A stretch of 64,000 nt of DNA from Linanthus parryae (Eukaryota; Streptophyta; Magnoliopsida; Ericales; Polemoniaceae). The position numbers and the translations under genes are program-made. Positions within the stretch are counted from its first letter, which is position 1, and the number at the start of each line of letters is the position of its first letter. Shown in pieces: positions 22,156 through 33,352 of the stretch. Where the stretch lies: contig JALGPY010000001.1 of the NCBI GenBank assembly GCA_023055425.1, positions 136,301,368 to 136,365,367 of the forward strand, written 5' to 3'. Below the pieces are notes generated by a model. That model saw nothing but the letters and a program-made list of their open reading frames with translations, ran no database searches and was not told the origin of the DNA.

Positions 22156-22778
22156 ACTCTTATGGTCAAAGAAAACCTCAAATCGCTTACCATATAAATA
22201 GTGTCTCCATCTCTACAAGGCAAAGACAAGGACTGCAAGATCCAGATCATGAGTGGGATATTTTGTTCACTTATCTTTAGTTGGCGAGAGCCATAGGCTA
22301 CAATCTTTCCTTGTTACATCAATACACAACTAACCCCATCACGAGAAGCGTCACAATAAACAATGTAACCAAGCCCTCTTTCTGGCTCCACTAAGACTGG
22401 GGCTGAAGTCAATCTCCTCTTGAGTTCTTGGACAGCTACTTCGCATGCATCATTCAAAGCAAACTTAACTTCTTTATGCGTGAATCAAGTCATTGGTGTT
22501 GTGAGACATGACAGTTCCTTCACGAAACTTCGATATTAGTCAGATAAACCCAAGAATTTCATATCTCAAAAACATTTATCGGTCTTTCTCATAATCATAA
22601 CCGCTTCTATCTTTGACGGATCAATTGATACTACACTCATAATTAACATGGCCAAGAAATTTCTCCTTAGAAAGACAGAACTCACACTTCTCATACCTGG
22701 AAAAAAAATTATGCTCTCGAAAAACTTGTAGTGTGATCCTTAAATTCCCCTCATGTGCCTCTTATTATGGTGAGCATA

Positions 22779-22988
22779 TCAAGATATCATAAAAAAAACA
22801 ACCACAAACTGATTCAGATAAGGGTAAAAGATACGGTTCATTAAGTCCATAAATGCTGCCGGGACAATATTAATTCCAAAAGGCATCACAACAAACTCAG
22901 AGTGACCATAATGCGTCCTAAACGCGGTCTTAGAAATATCTTCCTCCTTAACCCTCTGCGCAACTACGCCCAATAAATTTGATACCAT
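22779..22988 (-). pseudogene. Gypsy reverse transcriptase fragment
   Basis: The frame reads [40 protein letters not shown] and [13 protein letters not shown]. This is the palm region of gypsy reverse transcriptase just before the catalytic YxDD or FxDD box. The box itself is lost: a frameshift after VVVF gives FMIS, then a stop. The region between here and the RNase H end (22,160-22,780) is degraded but carries scattered matches. The N-terminal half of RT, protease and gag are absent. Confidence 0.85.
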
Positions 22989-23339
22989 GACACCCCTGTG
23001 GCGTCAAATCTATGAACCACTGGTCCATCTCCAAGAACTATTCCAAAGAATGAACTTTCAAACACCAATAGAGGAACCCAAACATGAGCTCGTCCCTCCA
23101 ATCTCACAAGAAACATATATTCTAGAATCAAGGAGAAGTTATAATTATCACTTTCCGCCAATGATCATTACACCTATGAAATGATGCTCCCATAGAAGTC
23201 TAAGTTTTATCCCTCTTTATAGCGATGTTGGGCACATGACCAGAGTCAAATCAAGAACATAGCCAAATTAAGAGTTACCCACGTGCAAAAGTTCAATTAG
23301 GACGATATCAACCTAGAAAATCAATTATACTAATGACGA

Positions 23340-23583
23340 TGATACATTATACGTATCGAAAATAAAGAAATTTAGATTAGATGAAGAAATTGAGAGAGAA
23401 GACGAGGAATTAGATGAGAGAGAGATTTGATATTCTTATTGATTGCATAATAATTAAGATTACAGCGCTTAAATAGACAATAAGCTAACCCTAACCCTAG
23501 ACCTAACGAGCCAAGCCCGGATGATTAATTTAATAAATAGCTGAATAAATAAATATAAAATAATTGATACGCGACCCGTATCA
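23340..23583 (-). repeat. 3' LTR of the nested element
   Basis: It starts TGATACATTATACGTATCG and ends GACCCGTATCA. It shares the GAGAGAGA tract, TCTTGATTG-like block, CTAACCCTAACCCTA and AATAAATA-rich blocks with the copy at 24,742-25,024. The two have clearly diverged. The telomere-like CCCTAA words are internal to the LTR. Confidence 0.85.
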
Positions 23584-23967
23584 ACTCTCCCACCCTTGAA
23601 AACCACCTTTCCCTCAAGGTGGGTGTTGAAAAATCCTTCCTACTCTTGCCCGGGTCGAATTACGTCGAACGGTCTTCAAAACTCCACTTTGTAGTCCCAA
23701 ATCCACCTGAAGCCGAAATATTTTCTACAGTACACAATTAGGCCCAAAAGCAATTTTAAAACCATTTGAAGAGTTGGGCTTAACCTCAGCTCCCAACCCA
23801 AATGATAAAGTCAGCCCAAAACAAATGGGAATGAAGCGAAGCCGATTTGGAGTCTGCGGCTCAAGCCGTGCCGAGTGTGAGCCACAAACAAGGGGCAGCT
23901 CAGCGGCTGGATCGAGCGAACTTGGAGCCAAATTCATCTTGCCGGCTGGATCGAGCCAAGGCCAAGC

Positions 23968-24690
23968 TCACAACGGGAAAGTTGGTACCAAGAGATATTC
24001 GTCGGCCACCTGGAGGCGGCGGAGGTCGGCTTTCAACCCGTGGTGGTTATCGGATCCCTTGGGTGAACCAGACGACGAATGGGGCGACGAAAAAATGTTG
24101 GAGGCGGCGACTTTGTCCGGCGGTATATGGTTTTGGATCCCCATGGTTTGCTGCTGCGATTGGATTTCGAAGTTGTCGACGATTGGAAGATTGGCCGACG
24201 GTGACAGGAGAGACGGCGATGGTTGAATCGCTTGGAAGGCTTTGGACCTCGGAGCAGGTGGTTGGATCAAAGCTTGCTTTTTCGATTACGTCATATTTTG
24301 AGGCTGCTCAGTTTGTTTTGGTAGGATTTGTTTTTCTTGTTGGGTCTGTGCCCGCGGTTGTGGCGGACTTGAAGAAGATGGTTGCTGCATGTCTTCAATT
24401 GGCGGCAGCTGGGTTTGTTCTTGCGGCAGCAGTGATGGTTGAATCGCCGGTTGCTGTGTTGGCTGGGATGGCACCGCGGACGGTGACGACGGCTGTTCCT
24501 CCAACGACAATGGCTGCAGCTGCCAGATTTGCGCGGCGGAGACTCGCTCTTCTGCCCAACGCGCGGCTTGGGCAGCGTCTTCTTCTGCCCAACGCGCTGC
24601 TCGGGCGGCCATATCATCGAGCTTTTTGAGGATTCTTTGGAGGATGTCGCACTCTTCTTGACTGAAAACGGGTTCGTGGAGGTGGTTCAT
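23968..24690 (-). pseudogene. Gag-like reading frame of the nested element
   Basis: The frame starts MNHLHEPVFSQEECDILQRI at 24,690, just inside the primer site. It then has a coiled-coil-like stretch with two AARWAEE repeats (11-residue period) and a long region rich in P, Q and S, ending QNMT at 24,286. A second frame, 24,270-23,968 (PPAPRSKAFQAIQPSPSLLS, then RRLQVADEYLLVP), probably continues it after a stop or shift. No protease, RT or integrase motif is visible. Gag-only elements of this layout are known in plants, but I do not recognise this family. The opposite-strand frame over the same GC-rich stretch is a shadow. Confidence 0.55.
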
Positions 24691-24741
24691 GGTGGGCGAC
24701 GCAAAGAAAATCTGACCGCCGCTCTCAATAAAAGCACCAAT

Positions 24742-25024
24742 TGATACGACTAAATGTATCGAGAACAAGAGTTACTGAGAATAAAGGGAGAGAGAGAGAG
24801 AGACTAGACAGAGATTAGAGAGGATTAAAGAGTAGGGAATAAGATATTTCTTGATTGACAGAATAATGATGGGAGGTTACATATCTTAAGTAGATAACAA
24901 GCAAACCCTAACCCTAACCAAGACTCCTACGGGCCAAGACAGGATTGACTAATTATTAAATAACACAATTAAATAACTCAAATACTAATTAATAACTAAA
25001 TAAACTTATACGGTACCCGTATCA
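24742..25024 (-). repeat. 5' LTR of the nested element
   Basis: It starts (plus strand) TGATACGACTAAATGTATCG and ends GGTACCCGTATCA, followed by the GACGA duplication. It contains a GA-rich tract and AAACCCTAACCCTAACC. On the minus strand, the base after its end begins the primer-site-like ATTGGTGCTTTTATTG. Confidence 0.85.
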
Positions 25025-25485
25025 GACGAGTTCTTATCCAAGTAAAGTGGCTAACAAAACTATCCACATGTCTTTGGACCTCTTCAACACTAACAAAACA
25101 TATTGAAGAACAATTCTCCATCACAATGAGTTAAATACACACCCAACGATTACCAATATTTTAGCTGTAACTGTAATCTTTTCTTAATCTTAGTATATCT
25201 ACTTTTATTCGGAGCCATCACTCTATACAAATGCCAAATCAATCGTTAGCTGTGCAATCATTCTAAACCCAATTCCGAAACTTATTGACATGAGAATAAT
25301 AAAAACAACAACATGTAACTCACTAGTCAAAACAAGATAACACATCAAAAACACATTGGAATTACCACACATCAAGGAACAAGACAACACAATTATCGAA
25401 CACATAAACATGTATCACATAAATTCATATATGCACTAAGAAATCACATAATATATTATCTACTGCCCCTAGGCATTCGAACCTA

Positions 25486-25500
25486 GGGCTTTGATACCAT
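25486..25500 (-). other. Primer binding site of the gypsy element
   Basis: On the minus strand, ATGGTATCAAAGCCC follows the end of the right LTR. The intact plant site complementary to initiator Met-tRNA is TGGTATCAGAGC, and this copy differs by one base. Its place fixes the right LTR as the 5' LTR. Confidence 0.8.
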
Positions 25501-25502
25501 TT

Positions 25503-27830
25503 TTTCATAGCCCAGATCCCCATGACCCGAGAACGTAACCATATTCACAAATAATACGCTAAAAACGGACAGCTTCAAACATTTTAGCTTAGAAATTTAA
25601 TATATCGTAAACAGCTCGGTGAAAATTTACCAAACTTTGTTGGAGACATGCTATAGGTGTCTAATTATTGCAATTAAAATAGTTTTGAAAAGCGTGTAGG
25701 GGTTCGGGAGATACGAGCGAAAACGTGTGACTGGTCGGCAGAAAATTTAGAATTGTAACCAGAAATTTCAAAATTCAAAAACCCATAAACCACAAACCCA
25801 AAGAACATGAAGTTTTGCATACAGGTTCCCAAACATGTCTAATATACCCATCTAAAACAGTTTTTAATTCTGAGTTAACGATATTTAATTATAATTTTTT
25901 CCGTGAGATGACTGCTGGAGCAAAAATTTTGAGAACTGAAAGATCAACTTAAACAAATGTTTCTGGGCAATCTAACCATTAACTATCTACCGAATTTAGC
26001 TCGGAAGAACTCTGATGTGTCTAGTTTACAAATCTTCTTGAATCACTTCGATCCGTTTGACGAATCTCCTGTAAAGAGCAAAATTGTACCAGCATTTATA
26101 ATTTGTCCAGTTTAAGCAGAATAACTAAAATTGTGTTCCAAAGCCTTTTAATTAACATGAGAAGTGTGCCAAAAGGATGATAAAAACATCATATTACTAT
26201 CGAAAGGATTTGAGAATTTTTACATGCAACAAAAAAATATATCAAATCTCACAACTAGGGCAATGACCCTCCAAAACGTGCAAAGAATGTATGCGTCTAC
26301 GCATTTCACATTATTGACAAAGCAACTACTTTTACATAACAAGATGAGCTACCTCAAAAAAGACGTCTAACAATAATCTCTAATGCAATAATCAACTCAA
26401 AGCTTCCATGTCTTCAATGTGTCGCATTCTCACCTGATAAATAGTAGGGTGAGCAACCACGACCCAGTAGGAAAATAAACTAAAACAGACATTACCCCAA
26501 GTATAAGAGCGACATACATAACATATGTAAATCGATGCCCACAATGTATAAAAAAACAACTAATGGTAACATATGCTCGTCCAAATACCAAACCATGAAG
26601 AACTAGGGGATGTGTACCAAGCACGCCGCCGTTTACGGACTGAAACCGAATGACCAGGCACCCCAAACACACGACCGTATACGGTATCACGCCGAGGGAA
26701 CATGCAACCAAAAAACACGGCCGTTTACGGTATCAAACTGAGTAAACATGCAACTCAAAAACACGATACAACTTTACAGGTTACTAACCCGACGGACTGT
26801 CAAGCACCTCCCGCGCATGTTTACGGTCTTTCACCTATGGGCACCAAGCCCAACTTGCTCAACGGGTACACTCTCCCCAAGACACACACACACCATATGA
26901 CTCAATCGGGTTCTCACACCCTACAATGCCTCAACTATAATCAAAACAGCCGGTCAATTTCCAATTACACCAACATATAACAAATTCATCACTTCGACAA
27001 CTTTCACGCATTCGCATATAATCAAATTCACATAGCACAGTCATCAAAGTTCTTATCAATCGAATGACATACACTTCACACATTCAAATTACACTATTAC
27101 ATGAAAACATAATGTAAACATATCACAAGTATACAAATTGCAATGTCCAAATCAGTCAATTTCCCTACCTAGCGTGAAACGCATGATTTTTTGACTTCAC
27201 CAAGAGATGGAGATTTTGGTACCGTTCTGAAGCGCTTGACGCGTAGACCAATACTACCTTCTACAAGATTGCAAGATAATGAGTTTTAGGACATCAATTC
27301 TATAATTTTATTTGACTGAGTGACCGAAAATTGACTCATAAACTGAAAATTGAGAGACAAAGATGGAGAAGTACGATCTAAAAAGGTTGGAGCATATTGA
27401 AACAGGGAGAAAAGACTCACGATAGCCGGAAAAGATCGTCGAAAACTCCTTGTAGCGATGTGTCTGAAGAAGAACGAAGTGACAATGGAGGTGGGAGGGT
27501 TTCTACAAAAGCTCATGCGTTCCTACTGGTCTTTTTCTGAGATTTTAATTTCAGCCCACAAGATATGGAGTTTCTAAAAAGACACTACAATGTCCCTGAC
27601 TTTAGAATATATACAAACACATACTCGTGAACAAAAATGAATGTTCTAACTATAGATAATACATATTAATACACTAATAATCATTAAACACATATGATCA
27701 TGCGTATATCTACCTTTTAAATCAAACAATTTACCAAATACCACATGAATATGTCAACCAACAAAGAAATAATAGTTATTTTAGAAGTAATAATAATAGT
27801 AATAATTAATAATTGTAGATCTCTACTACA
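25503..27830 (-). repeat. 5' LTR of the gypsy element
   Basis: It matches 18,102-20,447 along its length. Its plus-strand right end, GATCTCTACTACA, corresponds to GATCTTTACA of the other copy and directly abuts the LINE at 27,831. Its inner end has lost the TG of the other copy (TTTCATAGCCCAGATCC against TGTCCCTGCCCGGATCC). It also carries the diverged 46-bp minisatellite. Confidence 0.9.
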
Positions 27831-27894
27831 ATTCTCTCTCTAGAGCTCTCCCTCCTCTCTCTAGAAAGAAGTCACCAGAGTTTCTTCGACAACC

Positions 27895-29251
27895 ATGGAC
27901 AATGCAGACTTGGTTTGGATGGATAAGATCAATTTAACTACCAAGTAATCTCAACTAGTGATAATCAAGGCGAATATCGGCAAGAAAACAAAAGAAAGTT
28001 GGAAGTTTAGCCTAGCCGGAAAGTTCATTGGATCCAAGAACGTGGATGGATGGCAGATAAAGGAGTTGTTCCAGCGACTTTGGTGTCCAAACAACGATCT
28101 AATAGTGATGTCAATGGGCTCAAACCATTTCATTTTCAAGTTTATAACGCTACGATATGAGATAATGTGCTTATAGGAGGACCATGGAGTTACGATGATC
28201 AACTTCTCCTCCTCCAACATTGGGATATGAAGGTACGAGCATAAGATGTTAAGTGTACGGTTTCATGTATGGATCCAGATTATGGGTCTTCCACTGCAAT
28301 TAATACATGAGGATGTGGGGCTTGCAATTGGTTTGGCAATTGGGGAAGTTAGCCGAACAATGGTTCATTTGGATGGGGAGAAAAAGATTGTTGCATTCGG
28401 GTCCATATTCGAGTCGAAATCTATGAACCATTGAGAAGAAGGGCACATGTCATTACAGAAGATGGAGAGAAATACTATGTGGATATCTTCTACGAGAGGA
28501 TTCCAGTAATCTGCTCATGGTGCAAAAGAATGGATCATAGACGGGTAATTGTAACAATAGATCCAAGTCTATTGAGCAAAACCTATTTCCTGAGTATGGT
28601 GGTTGGATGCTCAGAAGAACAGGTCACAATCGAAAATCTCCTGTCGGGGGCAAGGGCTATGTCAACCATCAGATGGCACTAGACCGGATAATTGGAAACC
28701 CTAGCCAACCAAGGGGTAAAAAGGAAAATCAACAAAGGTTTGGGGACCAAAATCGCAAATATCCAAAAAATACAGTGGATACAATTTCAAATTCAAAGGG
28801 TAAAATTGGGGATTATGTTAGTAATATCGAAGATAAGGAGAAATCTTTGATTGACGATAATATGGCTTATCGTGCAGGATCTCATTTGCAGTCAAAGTCA
28901 ATCTCTTCAATCAATTTCGGAGCCTTGAAGGATGTACGTAAGAAGGCTAATTTGAAGGCTAGAGCAAGAATTAACGCGAAGTCAGCGGCTGGAAAGGAAA
29001 ATGAAGTAATTCAAGGAAAACGAAAATCGAATGGCTTGCCGATCATACTGCCTACGGAAGGTGGCCTTATTACGGGGGGAGTAAAGACAAACTGCAAGAA
29101 GGACGAAACACACAACCAATCTGGGGGTGAACTTGAGAAGGATTGCAATGATCAAGAAGATGGGGAAGCTTTGAAGGTTTTGGCAGACATCAGAAACAAT
29201 GAAAAAGAGGTGGAGGGTGTTAATCAGCCCCGCCTAGACCAAGGAAAGCCT
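27895..29251 (+). pseudogene. LINE ORF1 of the second LINE, broken
   Basis: The start MDNADLVWMDKINLTTK is followed by a stop at about 27,946. Frames then carry WKFSLAGKFIGSKNVDGWQI, ELFQRLWCPNNDL, VWIQIMGLPLQLIHEDVG and RRRAHVITEDGEKYYVDI. The knuckle reads CSWCKRMDHRR and then lacks the last Cys. The long C-terminal frame, 28,607-29,254, is basic and low in complexity and ends NQPRLDQGKP, next to the endonuclease start as in the first LINE (QPRLEQ). In plant L1s this protein binds the RNA. At least three disruptions are visible. Confidence 0.87.
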
Positions 29252-32200
29252 TAAGCTGGAACGTGCGGGGCCTTGGAAACCTCCGCAACATTATCGTCCT
29301 TCACGACCTTGTGAAGGAAAAACTTCCCGGTTTGGTATTTCTCATGGAGACCAAACTCTACACATATGAGATGAGGAATATTCAGGAAAACCTTGGTTTT
29401 ATGCATGGCTGTTTTGTTGACTGTGATGATAGGAAGGGAGGTCTAGATTTGATATGGAGTGATGAATTCCAAGTCAAGGTCCTATCCTCGGCAAAACACT
29501 ACATTCATGACTGGGTTACGGTTACTTGCAGTAATTCTAGTTGCTTCCTAACCGGATTCTATGGCGACCCGGTTAAGGAAGAGAGACATAACTCCTGGAA
29601 GCTCCGTAGAAGAATTAAACCAGATGGGGATGCTCCTTGGTGTGTTTTTGGGGATTTCAACCAAGTTGTTTCCCAGTGGGAAAATACGGGGTAAGACTGA
29701 TTAAATTGAATCAAACACTACCTTTTGAAGAAGCTCCATCCTCATGTGATCTCGCAGATCTTGGGTCTACTGGGAACCCTTTTACGTGGAACAACAATTA
29801 AGAGGAGGATGATAACATAAGGCAGAGACTTGATCGTGTTGTGGTCAATTAAAGCTGGAGGGAAATGTATGGTAATGCCCTTATTGAACATTTGTCAGTC
29901 TCCATCTCAGATCATAAGCTCGTGGAACTGACCCTCTATGGCGGAGAATGGGGAAGTACATCCAGGGGTCCAATGAGGTTTTTCTTTGGAGCCTCGTGGC
30001 TCCATCACGAAGAATGTGTAGAGGTTGTTGATACCAATTGGAACCGTATGGCAAGGGGTTCCACGGTGAAATAAAGCTGCAGGCGAACGCCGATGCTCTC
30101 AAAATCTGGGAAAGAAACACTTTTGGAAATATTAGAAAGCATATAAGGAAAGGGAAGTAGGAGATTCAGAGACTAGATCGCATGAAACAAACAAAGTGGA
30201 CTATCCGAGCTCTTCGCCAGATCAAAGATAAAGTCAATGCTTTGCTTCTCTAAGAATAGGAGTATTGGAGAAAAAGACTTAGAGTTTTGTGGCTGAAGAA
30301 CGGAGACAGGAACACGAGCTATTTCCACTGGAAAGCTAGCTCAAGGAAAATTCAGAACACAATTAGAGGATTGGAGGATGGATCTAGATTATGGCACTCC
30401 GATGATGACGAGGTATTGCAAATTCTTACAAAGTATTTTACTGATATCTTTCATTCCTCTAACTCGGGTGAAGAGTTTCTTGACTCTGCACTCGGAGATG
30501 TGGGTTCTGACATCTCGCAGGGGCAGCGCGATTTTATGGAATCCTTATTCACCATGAAGGATGTGACTGAAAGTCTCTTCCAAATGGCTCCGTGGGAAGT
30601 CCAAGTCATTGATGGATTCAGGGCGAATTTGTTTCCAAAAAATTGGAACCAAATTGGAGATGATGTTGGTAACCGTATTTTACAGATTTTAAATGGGAGT
30701 AAATTCGTAAAGGACTACAACCATACTTTGCTTACGTTGATTCCGAAATTTAAGAAGGTGAAGAAATTGGCTGACCTCAGGCCAATTAGCCTGTGTACGG
30801 TGGTATACAAACTTGTTACTAAAACGACGTCCAATCGTTTTAAACAAGTACTACCATCAATCATTTCAGAAAGTCAGAGCGCATTTGTGCCCGGAAGATT
30901 GATCACATATAATATTATTGTGGCTTTCGAGCTTCTGCACACGATGAAGCACATAAATGTGGTAAAGAAGGGTCCTAGCATTCAAGTTGAACATAAGAAA
31001 GGATTTTGACCGGGTGGAATGGCGTTTTGTCTATAAAATGCTTCAGAAATTGGGTTTCGGCCCTAAGTGGATAAACCTGGTTAGTGGCTGTATTTCAACT
31101 GCATCTTTCAAGGATGTCCGATCTCACCATAATTATTCTTACTACGTGGTGAATTACTCTCCCGGTCACTCACAACAGCCCAAAACAGAAAATATATTAC
31201 AGGATTAGCGGCTACGAGAGGAGGTCCTAAGATTTCTCATCTCTTTTTCGCCGATGATAGCCTCCTTTTTATGAAGGGTAATACGGCGTATATCACCTAT
31301 GTAACCTAATTATTACAATATTATGAACAAGTAACGGGGCAAAAAATAAATCTTGAAAAATCAGCGGCAGTTTACTCGAGCAACGTCCCGGTAGCAAGAA
31401 GAGAGAACTTGAGTGGCCTGCTTGGTATCAAAACAGAGGAACTCCATGAGAAGTACCAGGGTTTACCAACAAAGTTTGGGAGAAGGAAAATGATGAAGTT
31501 TCAACATCTTGTAGAGAGAATTCTGGAAAAACTCAAAAGTTGGAAAGAAAAATGCCTCACCTTTGCTGGAAAAGAGGTGTTGGTAAAAGCCATAATTCAT
31601 GTTATCCCAAATTTCACCATGAGCTATTTTGCCCTTCCAAAAGGTTTATTGAAGAATATTGAAGCAATAATCACTCGTTTCTGGTGGGGTGGAGACGAAG
31701 ACAACAGGAGACTGATTGGATGTCCTGGCAGAGAATGTCATTGAGCAAGTCAGAAGGGGAGTGTTCGAGATCTGAAAATCTTTAAGAAAGCTATGTTAGC
31801 AAAACAATTTTGGCGTCTGCTTATGAATCCTCACTCCCTTCATGCGAGGATTCTAAGGGGAAAGTATTATGCTAACACAAGGTTATTGAAAGCTGAAGCA
31901 AAGACCAACATCTCTTACATTTGGAAGAGCATTTCATTCACGAGGGACTTGGTGAAGCAGGGTTATAGGTGGAGAATTGGTAATGGACAATTATTAAAAG
32001 CCTTTGAGGATCCTTGGTTGTTGAGGCCTCACACGTTCAAACCTATTACACCTGCGTGTGGGAACAACAATGACAGAATTGCAGATCTGATTACAGAAGA
32101 CAGAAACTGGGATGTGAAGAAGCTTACCGAACTGTTCTTCCAAGAAGACATTGATGAAATTCTGAGGATCCAGTTCCCTCTGTTTGATATTCCAGATAGG

Positions 32201-33064
32201 CTTATTTGGCACCCCTCGCATAATGGCCATTATTCCGTAAAAAGTGGCTATGCACTGTTTAAATGGTTAGAGGAAAGAAGTTCAGTCAAGCAGATAGAAG
32301 ACTCGTCTGAGCAAGACGACAACTTTTGGGATATTTTTGTGGAAGCTGAAAATCCCAAAGATTATGATTATCACTTTATGGAGAGGGAGGAAAAACATCT
32401 ACCGATCAGAGCTAATTAGAAGCGAAGAGGTATGATTCTGGACACGAATTGGAGCTCGTGTAACCACCAAAGTGAATCAGTCAACCACCTGTTCACCCAG
32501 TTCCCTTACGCAAAAAAAAGCTGGGGTACCCTTGCTCATTCTCAATCTCCTGTTTCTTTTAATGGATATTTTGGTGTATAGGCAATAGATGTTATGTTGA
32601 AAGGTTCTATAGAAGACAGAGAAAGAATTATTTTGGGAACTTGTTTAATCTGGAAACATAGAAACTTGTGGGTCTATGAAAACAAACACTCTGATCACTC
32701 TAGAGATATTGGATATGGAGAGAGAGACTTACTTGTGTTTAAAGCTTTAAATATGTCGGAGAGTCCCTCAAATCCGGTTCAGATCTCAAACCCCCAGAGC
32801 TCTCATCGGAAAAAACCGCCGAAAGGATGGGCGATAGTTTGTTCTGATGCAGGATGGAACCCTCAGAAGAAGAAAGCAGCTGTGGGGATTGTAGTCACCG
32901 ATAGCTCGGGAATCTTCATCGACGGTAAATCCCAACCTATCCCCTTTCACTCTACAGCGATGGAAGCGGAAACCACGAAGTTGTGTATTTCGTTTTCTCA
33001 AAAACACATGCAGAGCAAACTATGGATCGAGACAAATTCGACTACAATAGCATGGGAGATGTAG
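29245..33064 (+). pseudogene. LINE ORF2 of the second LINE, broken
   Basis: The endonuclease begins SWNVRGLGNLRNI and continues through FLMETKLYTYEM to WCVFGDFNQVVS, with a stop at about 29,693. RT segments at 30,287-31,210 show WLKNGDRNTSYFHWKA, DLRPISLCTVVYKL, SQSAFVPGRLI and FDRVEWRFVYKM, then HLFFADDSLLF near 31,240. The region at 31,409-32,419 carries YQGLPTKFGRRKMMKFQHL and RFWWGGDEDN. RNase H at 32,594-33,064 has PPKGWAIVCSDAGWN (Asp), STAMEAETTKL (Glu) and LWIETNSTTIA, where the usual Asp is replaced by Glu. Repeated shifts and stops show it is dead. Confidence 0.9.
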
Positions 33065-33352
33065 AACCTCCTTCAAAGAAATGTTGAGGCGCAGTTGGTC
33101 TCGGAAAGTGGGAAAGTTCTAGATGAGGTCTTCACCCTTATCTCTTGCATTGATGAGGTAGAGGTGGTGCACATGCCGCGTCTTTACTAGCTGTGCCCAC
33201 CATTTGGCCAGACAAGTGTTGGATTCACAAATTGATTTTTTCTGGATGGGTCCTCCACCCTCTTGGATTGTAAATTTGCTTGAAAAAGATGTAATGGGCT
33301 TCTACTATGGCCCAAACGTTAGTGGTTAATAAAATTTCTTGGAATTCCAACT

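Larger units (their letters stand above)
23340..25024 (-). mobile_element. Non-autonomous LTR element (TR-GAG-like), 1.7 kb, nested
   Basis: Two LTRs of about 244 bp (23,340-23,583) and 283 bp (24,742-25,024) begin and end TGATACG...CGTATCA. GACGA flanks the element on both sides, a perfect 5-bp duplication inside the gypsy element. On the minus strand a primer-site-like TTGGTGCTTTTATTGAG follows the 5' LTR, and a purine tract (AAGGGTGGGAGAGT) precedes the 3' LTR. The 1.16-kb interior is GC-rich compared with the surroundings and has one broken proline/glutamine-rich reading frame but no RT or integrase. It must have moved with enzymes supplied in trans. Confidence 0.85.
18102..27830 (-). mobile_element. 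Tekay-type Ty3/gypsy chromovirus, defective, minus strand
   Basis: Two direct repeats of about 2.34 kb (18,102-20,447 and 25,503-27,830) are the LTRs. Between them, on the minus strand, lie a tRNA-Met-like primer site next to the right LTR, then RT, RNase H, integrase and a chromodomain, then the left LTR. This order and the C-terminal chromodomain identify a chromovirus of Tekay type. Gag, protease and the first part of RT are missing. A 1.7-kb non-autonomous LTR element is inserted at 23,340-25,024. I find no matching 5-bp duplication at the outer ends. The right end abuts the LINE at 27,831. Confidence 0.9.
27831..33350 (+). mobile_element. Second L1-type LINE, full order, decayed
   Basis: This is the same family as the LINE at 2.2-8.5 kb, and better preserved at the 3' end. 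It has a short 5' leader, ORF1, ORF2 through RNase H, and a 3' end with TTAATAAAATTTCTTGG but no poly-A. The 5' end directly abuts the gypsy LTR and the 3' end directly abuts the copia RNase H region, with no visible target-site duplication. Both junctions are therefore probably rearranged. Many frameshifts and stops make it inactive. Confidence 0.9.

Noticed and set aside
23847..24629. 260-codon plus-strand open frame, alanine/valine/arginine-rich
   Set aside because: It is antisense to the gag-like frame of the nested LTR element. High local G+C and repeat structure open several frames at once. It has no start context or domain of its own.
23480..24925. CCCTAACCCTAA words suggesting telomeric DNA
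   Set aside because: The plant telomere repeat is TTTAGGG. Here only two or three units occur, at the same place within both LTRs of one element, so they belong to the LTR.
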